From Pseudomonadota bacterium (lineage in GTDB: Bacteria > Pseudomonadota > Gammaproteobacteria > Burkholderiales > Burkholderiaceae_E), in contig JAEWGX010000023.1 in assembly GCA_023388075.1 (NCBI GenBank), positions 1 through 36,720 on the forward strand: DNA of 36,720 nucleotides, given 5' to 3'. Below are positions 8,073 through 15,531 of this stretch, one piece after another. The notes under the pieces are model-generated. The model was given only the letters and a program-made list of their open reading frames with translations, made no database searches and was not told the origin of the DNA. The translations under genes and the position numbers were made by a program. How positions within the stretch are numbered: the first letter of the stretch is position 1; each line of letters starts with the position of its first letter.

Positions 8073-8800
8073 AGGCTGCGCTGCGTCGGGTTGGCGCGAC
8101 GCCCGCCACGACGTCGGCGCCGGCCGCGGCGCCAAGATCCTCCCGGCGTCGTAGCGGCAGTCGCTCGCTCACGGACGAAGCCTACTCCCAGCTCGAGGAG
8201 CTGATCGTCACTCTCCAGTTGCGGCCCGGCGTGGCCGTCTCTGAGGCGATGCTTTCGGAGCGGCTGGGGATCGGCCGCACGCCGATCCGAGAGGCGCTGC
8301 AGCGGCTCGCCCGGGAGCACCTGGTGGTGGTGCTGCCCCAGCGCGGGAACCTGGTCTCGCAGATCGACGTGCGCAAGCAGTTGCGGCTGCTGGAGACGCG
8401 CCGCGAGGTGGAGCGGCTGATCGTGCGCTGTGCCGCGCGGCGCGCGACTCCCGAGGAGCGCGAGGAGTTCGCCCAGCTTGCCGGCATGCTGAACCGGGCG
8501 GCCGAGCGCAACGATTCGCGCAGCTTCCTGCGCGGCGACAAGCGCTTCAACGACCTCTGCCTGCAGGCGGCGCGCAACGAGTTCGCCGCCGGGGCGATCG
8601 GCCTGATGCATGGGCTCTCGCGCCGTTTCTGGTACCTGCACTACAAGCGGGCCGCGGACCTTCCCGAGACCGCGCGGCTCCACGCGAACACCGCGGCGGC
8701 GATCGCTCGCGGCGACGAGGAGGAGGCGGCGGCCGCGCTGGACGCCCTGCTCGACAGCATCGAGGCCTTCACGCGGGCGACGGTGTCCACCGATTTCTGA
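8069..8800 (+). CDS. GntR family transcriptional regulator, FCD domain
   Basis: Predicted repressor of 243 residues. After a basic, low-complexity tail of about 30 residues comes a winged helix-turn-helix (residues about 33-100), with LSERLGIGRTPIREALQRL as its recognition region. The C-terminal all-helical FCD effector domain follows. In the first FCD metal motif the usual D-x-x-F-H reads DKRFN, so one metal histidine is replaced by asparagine; the later LHANTAAAI histidine is kept. The start is TTG at 8069, overlapping the upstream stop as TTGA. No ATG precedes the helix-turn-helix, so TTG is the best start. It probably controls the TRAP/hydroxylase operon through the repeated motif at 3075 and 7200, released by a carboxylate effector (inferred). 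Confidence 0.9.
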   Translation: MKAALRRVGATPATTSAPAAAPRSSRRRSGSRSLTDEAYSQLEELIVTLQLRPGVAVSEAMLSERLGIGRTPIREALQRLAREHLVVVLPQRGNLVSQIDVRKQLRLLETRREVERLIVRCAARRATPEEREEFAQLAGMLNRAAERNDSRSFLRGDKRFNDLCLQAARNEFAAGAIGLMHGLSRRFWYLHYKRAADLPETARLHANTAAAIARGDEEEAAAALDALLDSIEAFTRATVSTDF

Positions 8801-8831
8801 CGCGGGCGGCGCCCCTGCGGCGAACCCTTGA

Positions 8832-9233
8832 TCAGCCGCCGGGGTCCTCGTAGGCGGCGCGGGTGAACCGCGGGGTGCATAGCGCGAGGAAAACGAGGTC
8901 CTGTTCCCCGATGTTGGTCACGCGCTGCGCGACGCCCGGCGGGATGACCACCACGTCGCCCGGCTCGATATCGGACACGTAGTGGTCGGCGCTCGCCATC
9001 GCGCTGTCCGCTCCGACCAGCTCCACCCTTCCCTCGCCCGAGAGGACGACATACCGCTCCGCCACGCCGACCAGCCGGTGCAGGCGCGTGGTGACGCCAG
9101 GAGCCACGCGCGCCCGGGCCACCGACAGGCCGGGGTCGTCAGGGGAGTTGAGCCATTCGGTGATGTGGCAGCCCTCTTCGAACCAGTACTCCTGGCTCGT
9201 CGCGCCGCGAAGGATCATTGGCCGCTTCGGCAT
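8832..9233 (-). CDS. Cupin-domain protein
   Basis: Small single-domain cupin of 133 residues. The two cupin motifs are recognisable: TTRLHRLVGVAERYVVLSGEG (one His of the usual H-x-H is present) and PGDVVVIPPGVAQRVTNIG, with a jelly-roll strand pattern between. The usual second motif histidine position reads Gln-Arg, so metal binding may be weak or absent. A start at 9311 would add 26 Gly/Pro-rich residues (GDPGDPGG) without a ribosome site; ATG at 9233 has AGGAGG ten bases upstream and is preferred. The gene is convergent with gntR (31-bp gap) and divergent from the tricarboxylate transporter operon. Possible roles are an isomerase or a small-molecule-binding accessory protein for the neighbouring catabolic genes. 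Function unassigned. Confidence 0.82.
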   Translation of the reverse strand: MPKRPMILRGATSQEYWFEEGCHITEWLNSPDDPGLSVARARVAPGVTTRLHRLVGVAERYVVLSGEGRVELVGADSAMASADHYVSDIEPGDVVVIPPGVAQRVTNIGEQDLVFLALCTPRFTRAAYEDPGG

Positions 9234-9359
9234 GCCGCCGCCCGGGCCTCCTGGGTCGCCCGGGTCGCCGTTGCCGGCCGGGGCGCCTTCACCGATCCGG
9301 TCCCTGTCCATGGTGCGCCGTCGCCGGGATGGCCCGGCCTGATGAAGATCAGCGCAATG

Positions 9360-9377
9360 TACATGAACTACATGAAC
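9360..9377 (+). repeat. Tandem 9-bp repeat in the cupin/TTT divergent promoter region
   Basis: Two exact copies of TACATGAAC stand head to tail between the cupin and transporter genes, preceded by the palindrome ATGTACAT (9357-9364). Read on the reverse strand, 9361-9373 gives ATGT-N5-ATGT, the same arrangement as the GntR motif core at 7204-7216. It is a candidate regulator site; which protein binds it is unknown. Confidence 0.45.
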
Positions 9378-9466
9378 AGCCGACGCCGGATCGAGTTAGC
9401 ATCCGTCTACGCTGCCCGGCCCGACTGCGCCGCGCCGGGCACGAACCACGAGAGGAGACCCTGCAC

Positions 9467-10450
9467 ATGAAACGTCGTTCCCTGTTGCGCGCCACGCTCG
9501 CGGGCGCGTTCGCCACCGCCCTGACCGCCGGGCTGGTGGCGCCGGCCCATGCCGCCTATCCCGACCGGCCGATCACCCTGATCGTGCCCTGGGGCGCCGG
9601 CGGCGGCACCGATGCGGTAGCCCGCTTCCTCGCCTCCGAGCTGGAGAAGGACCTCAAGCAGCCGGTCAACGTGGTCAACCGCACCGGGGGCAGCGGCGTC
9701 GTCGGCCACAATGCCATCGCCACCGCGGCGCCCGACGGCTACACCATCGGCCTGATCACGGTCGAGATCTCGATGATGAAGCACGTCGGCCTCACCAAGC
9801 TCGGGCCGTCGGACTTCACGCCGATCGGCCTGGTGAACTACGACCCGACCGCTATCTTCGTCGGCGCTGATTCCAAGATCCAGAACGTCAAGGACCTGCT
9901 CGAGGCCGCCAAGGCGAACCCGGGCAAGCTCAAGGCGAGCGGCACCGGTCAAGGCGGCATCTGGCATCTCGGCCTGGCCGGCATGCTGGTGGACGCGGGC
10001 CTCAAGGGCGACGCGATCGGCTGGGTGCCGAGCCAGGGTGCGGCACCGGGACTCCAGGACCTGGTCGCGGGTGGCATCGACCTCGCCTCCTGCTCCCTGC
10101 CCGAGGGCCGCTCGCTGGCCGAAGCCGGCAAGATTCGGCCGATCCTCCTAATGTCCCCCAAGCCTGACGGGATCTTCCCGAAGGTGCCGCTCCTCAAGAA
10201 CGAGACCGGCAGCGACTGGACCACCGGCGCCTGGCGCGGCATCGCCGGGCCCAAGGGGCTCCCGGCGGAGGTCGCGGGCAAGCTGGAAGCGGCGGTCAAG
10301 AAAGCCTATGAAGGCCAGCCCTATCAGGACTTCCTGAAGAGCCGTGGTTTCGGCGCCCAGTACGCCGACGCCAAGGGCTTCGGCGAGTTCATGGCCGGGG
10401 AAGAAAAGTCGAAGGGCGAGGTGATGAAGGCCGTCGGCATCGCCAAGTAG
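9467..10450 (+). CDS. Tripartite tricarboxylate transporter substrate-binding protein (Bug/TctC family)
   Basis: Periplasmic receptor of 327 residues. The signal peptide begins MKRRSLLRA, with an RR pair resembling a twin-arginine motif, and ends near AHAAYP. The mature N-terminus has the Bug hallmark YPDRPITLIVPWGAGGGTDA, followed by RTGGSGVVGHNAIA and AAPDGYTIG, which line the carboxylate pocket. Ribosome site AGAGGAGA precedes the ATG. It is first in an operon with TctB and TctA homologues and is separated from them by 109 bp holding a hairpin. Bug proteins bind citrate, aromatic acids, amino acids and other carboxylates; the ligand cannot be assigned from sequence. Burkholderiales genomes carry very many of these. 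Confidence 0.95.
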   Translation: MKRRSLLRATLAGAFATALTAGLVAPAHAAYPDRPITLIVPWGAGGGTDAVARFLASELEKDLKQPVNVVNRTGGSGVVGHNAIATAAPDGYTIGLITVEISMMKHVGLTKLGPSDFTPIGLVNYDPTAIFVGADSKIQNVKDLLEAAKANPGKLKASGTGQGGIWHLGLAGMLVDAGLKGDAIGWVPSQGAAPGLQDLVAGGIDLASCSLPEGRSLAEAGKIRPILLMSPKPDGIFPKVPLLKNETGSDWTTGAWRGIAGPKGLPAEVAGKLEAAVKKAYEGQPYQDFLKSRGFGAQYADAKGFGEFMAGEEKSKGEVMKAVGIAK

Positions 10451-10480
10451 CCGCGCGAAAGCACGGTGGCCCGTTCCTGA

Positions 10481-10499
10481 CCCCGCCCGCGCGGCGGGG
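10481..10499 (+). other. Intercistronic stem-loop after the Bug-protein gene
   Basis: A perfect 7-bp GC stem (CCCCGCC / GGCGGGG) with a 5-nt loop lies 30 bp after the binding-protein stop and before the TctB gene. No T-tract follows. Its place matches the stem-loop after the TRAP binding-protein gene, suggesting partial termination or 3'-end protection that favours binding-protein expression (inference). Confidence 0.5.
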
Positions 10500-10559
10500 C
10501 GTCACCAGGAGCCGCCGGACCCCCAGCGGCTTCGTCTGTCCAGACCTGTGAGTCCGCGC

Positions 10560-11102
10560 ATGAAGAGCAACGATGCACCAATCGGGGTAGGCCTGCTGGT
10601 GCTCTCGCTGCTGGTTCTATGGCACGTCAGCGGCTATCCGCCGGCGCCGGGCCAGCCGTACAACGCCGCCCTGTTTCCCGGCATCGCCGCGGGAGGACTC
10701 GCCATCGCGGCGATCGGACTGATCGTCTCCGGCCTGAAGCAGGGTCGCGCCGCGAGGGACGACCTGCGCACGCAGCCCTCGCTCCGGGGGCGAAGGGACG
10801 ATCCTGACGACACGATCTCCGACGATTCCGCCGAAGTGGTCTCGGCCTCGAGGGTGCCTTCGCGCATCCTCGCCATCGTGCTCACCGGCGGTTCGATTCT
10901 CTTCTACATCGCCGTCGCCCAGTACCTGGGTTTCATGATCACCGGCGTCCTGCTCCTCTGCGTGCTGATGTGGGCCTACGGGGTGCGTCCGCTGCTGATC
11001 CTGCCGGTGGCGGTGGTCGTCACGCTGGTCATCCACTTCTGCTTCTACCGCCTGCTGTCGGTGCCCCTGCCGTGGGGCCTCCTGCAGCCGATCGCCTGGT
11101 AA
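10560..11102 (+). CDS. Tripartite tricarboxylate transporter small membrane subunit (TctB family)
   Basis: Inner-membrane protein of 180 residues with four predicted helices. Helix 1 begins IGVGLLVLSLLVLW, and the following loop (YNAALFPGIAAGGLAI) is the region most conserved in TctB proteins. A charged loop of about 35 residues (roughly 60-95, rich in Arg and Asp) separates helices 2 and 3 and is longer than usual. Two starts are possible, GTG at 10548 and ATG at 10560; neither has a strong ribosome site, and the ATG is chosen. The TctA gene begins five bases after its stop. It works with TctA and the Bug protein in proton- or sodium-coupled carboxylate uptake. Confidence 0.88.
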   Translation: MKSNDAPIGVGLLVLSLLVLWHVSGYPPAPGQPYNAALFPGIAAGGLAIAAIGLIVSGLKQGRAARDDLRTQPSLRGRRDDPDDTISDDSAEVVSASRVPSRILAIVLTGGSILFYIAVAQYLGFMITGVLLLCVLMWAYGVRPLLILPVAVVVTLVIHFCFYRLLSVPLPWGLLQPIAW

Positions 11103-11107
11103 GTCGC

Positions 11108-12619
11108 ATGGATGCATGGATCCAGGCCTTCGGCCTCGTGATGAACTGGACCGTGATCCTCACGGTGGTAGGCTCGGCGCTGTTCGGCTTGTTCGTCGGC
11201 GCGGTGCCCGGGCTGACGGCGACCATGGCGACCGCGCTGCTGGTGCCGATCACCTTCTTCCTGCCGCCGGTTGCGGCGGTCGGCGCGATCGTCACCGCCA
11301 CCGCCATGGCGATCTTCGCCGGGGACATCCCGGGCTGCCTGCTGCGGATGCCCGGAACGCCGGCCTCGGCCGCCTACGTCGACGATTCCTACGGCATGAC
11401 CCGCAAGGGCATGGCCGAAAAGGCGCTCGGCATCGGCCTGGTCTTCTCGGCCATCGGCGGCATCTTCGGCACCGTCGTGCTGACTTTCACCGCGCCGGCG
11501 CTCGCCGACATCGCCCTGCGGTTCAGCTCGTTCGAATACTTCTGGCTGGTGCTGCTCGGCCTCTCCTGCGCCGTCTTCATCGCGAGCGATCGCCCGTTGA
11601 AAGGGTTCGTCACGCTGATGCTCGGCCTGCTTTGTGGCAGCGTCGGACTGGAGAATCCGGCCGCCCACCCGCGCTTCACCTTCGACAATCCTAATCTGCT
11701 CGGCGGCCTGAGCCTGATCCCGGCGATGATCGGCATGTTCGCCGTCTCGGAGGTGCTGCGCTTCTCGCAGCTCGGCGAGAGCGTCATGGTGGTCTCGCGG
11801 CAGGTCGGCAAGGTGCTGACCGGCATGGGCGGGCTCGCCCGGAAGTACTGGCGCCAGACCGCGCGCGGCAGCGTGCTCGGCACCGTGGTGGGCGCGCTGC
11901 CGGGAGCGGGCGCCGACATCGCTGCATGGATGTCGTACGCGATGAGCAAGAAGCTCTCCAAGGAGCCGGAGAAGTTCGGCACCGGCCATCCGGAAGGGCT
12001 GGTGGAATCCGGCGCCGCCAACAACAGCGCGCTGGCCGGCGCCTGGATCCCGGCGCTGGTTTTCGGCATCCCGGGCGACTCCATCACCGCGATCGCGATC
12101 GGCGTGCTCTACATGAAGGACATGAATCCCGGGCCGACCATCTTCGTGAACAGCCCGCAGAACGTCTATGCGGTGTTCCTGCTCTTCTTCATCGCCAACC
12201 TGATCATGATCCCGCTCGGCGTGCTGACGATCAAGGCGGCGGCGAACCTCCTCAAGGCGCCGCGCAACATCCTGATGCCGGTGATCATGCTGTTCTGCAT
12301 CGTCGGCGCTTTCGCGATCAACAATGCCACCTTCGACCTGTACGTGCTGCTGGGCTTCGGCGTGATGGCCTGGTTCCTGGAGGCGAACGACTATCCGATC
12401 GGGCCGCTCATCCTGGGCATGCTGCTCGGAACCATGCTGGAGGAGCACTTCATCCGCTCGATGATCAAGGCCGAGGGTGACTTCCTGATGTTCGTCGAGC
12501 GGCCGATCGCCGCGGGACTTGCCATCTTCATCGCGCTGCTCTGGGGCGTCTCCGCATGGCTCGCGCTGCGGCGGCGCTCCATCTCACGGATCGCCGAGCG
12601 CGCCGCTGCCGGCGCCTGA
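11108..12619 (+). CDS. Tripartite tricarboxylate transporter large permease (TctA family)
   Basis: Multi-helix inner-membrane permease of 503 residues, normal for TctA. Family signatures include the FVGAVPGLTATMATALL motif near the N-terminus, the matching GALPGAGADIAAWMSY motif in the second half, and GIPGDSITAI. Together these PG-containing motifs form the two-fold repeat thought to bind substrate. The ATG at 11108 follows the TctB stop by five bases. It is the last transporter gene of the operon; a DNA glycosylase gene follows after 17 bp, so it may be read on the same message. Confidence 0.96.
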   Translation: MDAWIQAFGLVMNWTVILTVVGSALFGLFVGAVPGLTATMATALLVPITFFLPPVAAVGAIVTATAMAIFAGDIPGCLLRMPGTPASAAYVDDSYGMTRKGMAEKALGIGLVFSAIGGIFGTVVLTFTAPALADIALRFSSFEYFWLVLLGLSCAVFIASDRPLKGFVTLMLGLLCGSVGLENPAAHPRFTFDNPNLLGGLSLIPAMIGMFAVSEVLRFSQLGESVMVVSRQVGKVLTGMGGLARKYWRQTARGSVLGTVVGALPGAGADIAAWMSYAMSKKLSKEPEKFGTGHPEGLVESGAANNSALAGAWIPALVFGIPGDSITAIAIGVLYMKDMNPGPTIFVNSPQNVYAVFLLFFIANLIMIPLGVLTIKAAANLLKAPRNILMPVIMLFCIVGAFAINNATFDLYVLLGFGVMAWFLEANDYPIGPLILGMLLGTMLEEHFIRSMIKAEGDFLMFVERPIAAGLAIFIALLWGVSAWLALRRRSISRIAERAAAGA

Positions 12620-12636
12620 GCGACCGACGGCCGCCC

Positions 12637-13332
12637 ATGGCTGCGCGACCGGACGACGGACTGCTGCTCGGCACCGACGGCCAACGGCGCTGCTGGTGGC
12701 AGGCGGGCCTGCCGGACTACCAGCAGTACCACGACGAGGAGTGGGGCCGTCCGGTGACCGACGACCGGCGGCTCTTCGAGAAGCTCTGCCTGGAGGGCTT
12801 CCAGGCAGGGCTGTCCTGGCTCACCATTCTGCGCAAGCGCGAGAACTTCCGCAGCGCCTTCCACGGCTTCGACTTCGCCCGGGTAGCGCGCTACACCACG
12901 CGCGACGTGGACCGGCTGCTTGCCGACGCCGGCATCGTGAGGCATCGCCAGAAGATCGAATCGACCATCAACAACGCCCAACGCGCGCTGGAGCTCACCC
13001 GGGAGTTCGGCTCGCTCGCCGCCTACTTCTGGGCGTTCGAGCCGGACGCCTCGCAGCGGCCGACGCGCTTCGACGCCGCGACCCTGCGGGCGATCACGAC
13101 CACCGATGCCTCGCGCGCCCTTTCACGCGACCTGAAACGGCGCGGCTGGACCTTCGTGGGCCCCACCACCGTCTACGCCTTCATGCAGGCGATGGGGCTG
13201 GTGAACGACCATCTGGCGGGCTGCTGCGTGCGGGCGGTGGTGCAAGAGCAGCGGTCGACACTTGTCCGGCCGCAGGCACCCCGCGCGCCGGTGCCGGTCG
13301 CAAGCGAGCCGGGACGTCGGACCCGCCGCTGA
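12637..13332 (+). CDS. tag: DNA-3-methyladenine glycosylase I
   Basis: Base-excision repair enzyme that removes 3-methyladenine from alkylated DNA. In the 231-residue product the zinc-snap ligands are all visible: Cys19 and His32 near the N-terminus, 13 residues apart as in the Escherichia coli enzyme, and His192 and Cys196 near the C-terminus in NDHLAGC. The catalytic-pocket segments YHDEEWG and LCLEGFQAGLSW are intact. About 30 unstructured residues rich in Arg and Pro extend past the usual end. The ATG at 12637 is chosen because the family begins just before the first Cys; the open frame runs further upstream into tctA. Its place after transporter genes looks incidental. Confidence 0.96.
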   Translation: MAARPDDGLLLGTDGQRRCWWQAGLPDYQQYHDEEWGRPVTDDRRLFEKLCLEGFQAGLSWLTILRKRENFRSAFHGFDFARVARYTTRDVDRLLADAGIVRHRQKIESTINNAQRALELTREFGSLAAYFWAFEPDASQRPTRFDAATLRAITTTDASRALSRDLKRRGWTFVGPTTVYAFMQAMGLVNDHLAGCCVRAVVQEQRSTLVRPQAPRAPVPVASEPGRRTRR

Positions 13333-13464
13333 GCACGCGTCGTATCCCACGACAGACGGCGGGTATTGCGCGACCACCTCGCACGTCGTGGTCATCATGT
13401 ACCTCGTCGAGCCAGGCGGTGCCTCGCCGACACCGATCCCTGCACTTTGAACCGCGTCATCGCG

Positions 13465-14478
13465 ATGATCGAGAACCGCGCTCCCGCCAAAGCCGACGAG
13501 CCTGCGAATCCGCCCGGGGAGGACGACCGCGAGGGCATCAGCCCGGTGCCGAACCCCATCGGCATGGAAGGCATCGAGTTCATCGAGTACACGACGCCGA
13601 GGCCGCAGGCGCTCGGCCAGGAGCTGGAGCGGATCGGCTTTCGCCCGATCGCCCGCCACCGCTCGCGCGAGGTGCTGCTCTACCGGCAGGGCGACATGAA
13701 CCTGGTCGTCAACGCCCATCCGGAAGACCAGATACCGCTTGCACAGACCCCGACCATCGCCGCGTTCGCGCTGCGCGTGCGTGACGCGCGCGACGCCTAC
13801 CGGTATGTGGTCGAGCGCGGCGCCTGGCCGGTGCCGGTGCACACCGAGGTGATGGAGCTCCACATCCCCGCGATCCGCTGCGCCGGTGGCAGCCGCATCT
13901 ACTTCGTCGACCGGCATCGAGAGATGTCAACGGAACGCCGGGCCGCCCCAAGTTCCGTCGAGCCCCCCCGGGGGGCAGGCCGGGCAGAGCCCGGCCATTG
14001 GGGGCCCTCCATCTACGACGTCGACTTCGTGCCGATCCCGACGGTCGATCGCAACCCGCCGGCGCTGGCGGGCCTCGACTATTTCGGCATCGTCCAGTAC
14101 ATCGGGCCGGACCGGATGGCCGACTGGGTCGCGTTCTATCGCGAGCTGTTCGGCTTCGCGCCGATTCCCGACGAGGTTCGCTTCGGGATCCTGCCGCGCG
14201 GCACGCTGCTGCGCAGCCCCTGCCGGACGTTCTACCTGCAACTGGTGGAGGCCGGCTGGGATGCCACCGATTCGGGCCCGCGCGAGACGCTCCGCCGCAT
14301 CGGCTTCGGCACCACCGACGTCACGGCCGCGATGGCCGCGCTCTCCGCGCGGGGGGTGACCTTCATCCACAACGATCGAGTCCGGCCGAGCGACCGCGGG
14401 GCGGTGACCGAGCCGCGGCTCGGCGGGGTGATGTTCGAGCTGGTGCATCGCGAGCGGACTTCCCGATCGCACGGCTAG
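13465..14478 (+). CDS. HPPD-like vicinal-oxygen-chelate protein with degenerate iron site
   Basis: Two-domain glyoxalase/VOC-fold protein of 337 residues resembling 4-hydroxyphenylpyruvate dioxygenase. Domain 1 (about 30-150) starts GIEFIEYTTP; domain 2 (about 200-330) starts GLDYFGIVQYI and contains WVAFYRELFGF. Of the three iron ligands of HPPD, only the C-terminal glutamate is kept (Glu325 in VMFELVHR). The first histidine aligns with Gln211 and the second with Arg278, so it is unlikely to be a normal iron dioxygenase. The linker at about residues 160-180 is encoded by a GC-rich palindromic insert. The TIM-barrel gene 50 bp downstream resembles the dehydratase half of QuiC, whose other half is HPPD-like; the two probably work together. 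TTG at 13447 is an alternative start. Confidence 0.78.
   Translation: MIENRAPAKADEPANPPGEDDREGISPVPNPIGMEGIEFIEYTTPRPQALGQELERIGFRPIARHRSREVLLYRQGDMNLVVNAHPEDQIPLAQTPTIAAFALRVRDARDAYRYVVERGAWPVPVHTEVMELHIPAIRCAGGSRIYFVDRHREMSTERRAAPSSVEPPRGAGRAEPGHWGPSIYDVDFVPIPTVDRNPPALAGLDYFGIVQYIGPDRMADWVAFYRELFGFAPIPDEVRFGILPRGTLLRSPCRTFYLQLVEAGWDATDSGPRETLRRIGFGTTDVTAAMAALSARGVTFIHNDRVRPSDRGAVTEPRLGGVMFELVHRERTSRSHG
13962..14005 (+). repeat. GC-rich palindromic element inside the HPPD-like gene
   Basis: An inner perfect hairpin, GGCCGGGC-AGA-GCCCGGCC (13978-13996), is flanked by C7/G6 and G5 runs (13963-13975, 14000-14004) that can form an outer stem. The reading frame stays open across it and it encodes a Pro/Gly-rich linker between the two protein domains. 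It resembles short dispersed palindromes common in Burkholderiales; a related hairpin is at 30929-30943. Confidence 0.6.
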
Positions 14479-14528
14479 CGTGAAACCAGCCCCCGGCCGC
14501 CGAGCGCCCCTGAAGGAGCGCCACTGAG

Positions 14529-15470
14529 ATGGACAACTTCGGGATGGACACCATCTCGCTGGCGGGCACGCTTCCCGACAAGCTCGCCGCGATCGGCGCG
14601 GCGGGCTTCACCCAGGTGATGCTGTCCGCCGCGGACGTGGCGGGATATCCGGGCGGCATCGGCAAGGCCGCCGAGGCGGTGCGCGCGAGCGGGCTGCGCG
14701 TCACCGGCTTCCAGGTGCTGCGCGACTTCGAAGGGCTCGCGGGCGACCTCCACGAGTACAAGCTCGACATCGCCAAGGCCATGCTGGAGATGTGCAGCGT
14801 CCTCGACTCCCCGGTGCTGCTGGCCTGTTCGTCCACCTCCTCGCACGCCACCGGCGATCCGGAGCTGATCGCGCGCGACCTGCGAAAGCTCGCGCTGCTT
14901 GCCCTGCCGCTCGGCATCCGGGTCGCCTACGAGGCGCTCTCGTGGGGACGCCACGTCGATACGGTGGCGGCGGCCTGGGACCTGGTCCAGCGCGCCGACT
15001 GCCCGAACCTGGGGCTCGGCCTCGATTCGTATCACCTCCTCGCGATGGAGGGCGGCACCGCGCAGGTCGAGGGGCGACCCTGGACGATCCCGATCGAGAC
15101 GTCGGAAGACTCGCCGCTCGCGGTGATCGACGAGATCGATCCGGCGCGGCTCTTCCTGGTGCAGTTGAGCGACTTCCTGTGGAACGAAATCCGGTCCCGC
15201 GAGGAACGCATCGCCACGGCACGGCACTTCCGGGTGTTCCCTGGCGAGGGCGTGCACAGCGCGGCGCTGGCCGAGATGGTCGTCCGGCTGGACCGCGTCG
15301 GCTACGCCGGCGACTACAGCTTCGAGGTGTTCAACGACGACTACCGGCAGCTGCTGCCGGCCACGGTCGCCGAGCGGGCCCGGTGCAGCGCGCTGTGGCT
15401 CGCCGAGGACGTGCTGGGACGGGCGACGCCGGAGCCGGATCCGATGCGGCTGCGCGTGAAGGCCGGCTGA
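14529..15470 (+). CDS. TIM-barrel sugar phosphate isomerase/epimerase family, 3-dehydroshikimate dehydratase-like
   Basis: A 313-residue xylose-isomerase-like TIM barrel. The four metal ligands of the QuiC-type dehydratase are visible in order: Glu135 in YEALSWGRH, Asp166 in LGLDSYH, Gln212 in LVQLSDF and Glu266 in SFEVFNDDY; His169 follows the Asp. In Pseudomonas QuiC such a barrel is fused to an HPPD-like domain and turns 3-dehydroshikimate into protocatechuate. Here the HPPD-like partner is a separate gene 50 bp upstream. An insert of roughly 20 residues (about 172-200) lies between the second and third ligands. ATG at 14529 has AAGGAG ten bases upstream. Dehydratase activity is a reasonable prediction, but other hydroxy-acid isomerisations are possible. 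Confidence 0.82.
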   Translation: MDNFGMDTISLAGTLPDKLAAIGAAGFTQVMLSAADVAGYPGGIGKAAEAVRASGLRVTGFQVLRDFEGLAGDLHEYKLDIAKAMLEMCSVLDSPVLLACSSTSSHATGDPELIARDLRKLALLALPLGIRVAYEALSWGRHVDTVAAAWDLVQRADCPNLGLGLDSYHLLAMEGGTAQVEGRPWTIPIETSEDSPLAVIDEIDPARLFLVQLSDFLWNEIRSREERIATARHFRVFPGEGVHSAALAEMVVRLDRVGYAGDYSFEVFNDDYRQLLPATVAERARCSALWLAEDVLGRATPEPDPMRLRVKAG

Positions 15471-15484
15471 TGCCGATCCGCGGC

Positions 15485-15531
15485 CGACCGGCCTTTCCCC
15501 CGCCGACGCGACTGCCGGATCAGGCCGGTCG
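15485..15531. terminator. Candidate bidirectional terminator
   Basis: A perfect 10-bp inverted repeat (CGACCGGCCT at 15485-15494, AGGCCGGTCG at 15522-15531) spans the convergent ends of the TIM-barrel and MFS genes, with a 27-nt loop. No strong T-run follows on either strand. It is the only clear structure between the two stops. Confidence 0.4.

Noticed and set aside
9234..9311. 26-residue N-terminal extension of the cupin protein
   Set aside because: It is Gly/Pro-rich, has no ribosome site, and its DNA contains the AGGAGG that serves the internal ATG.
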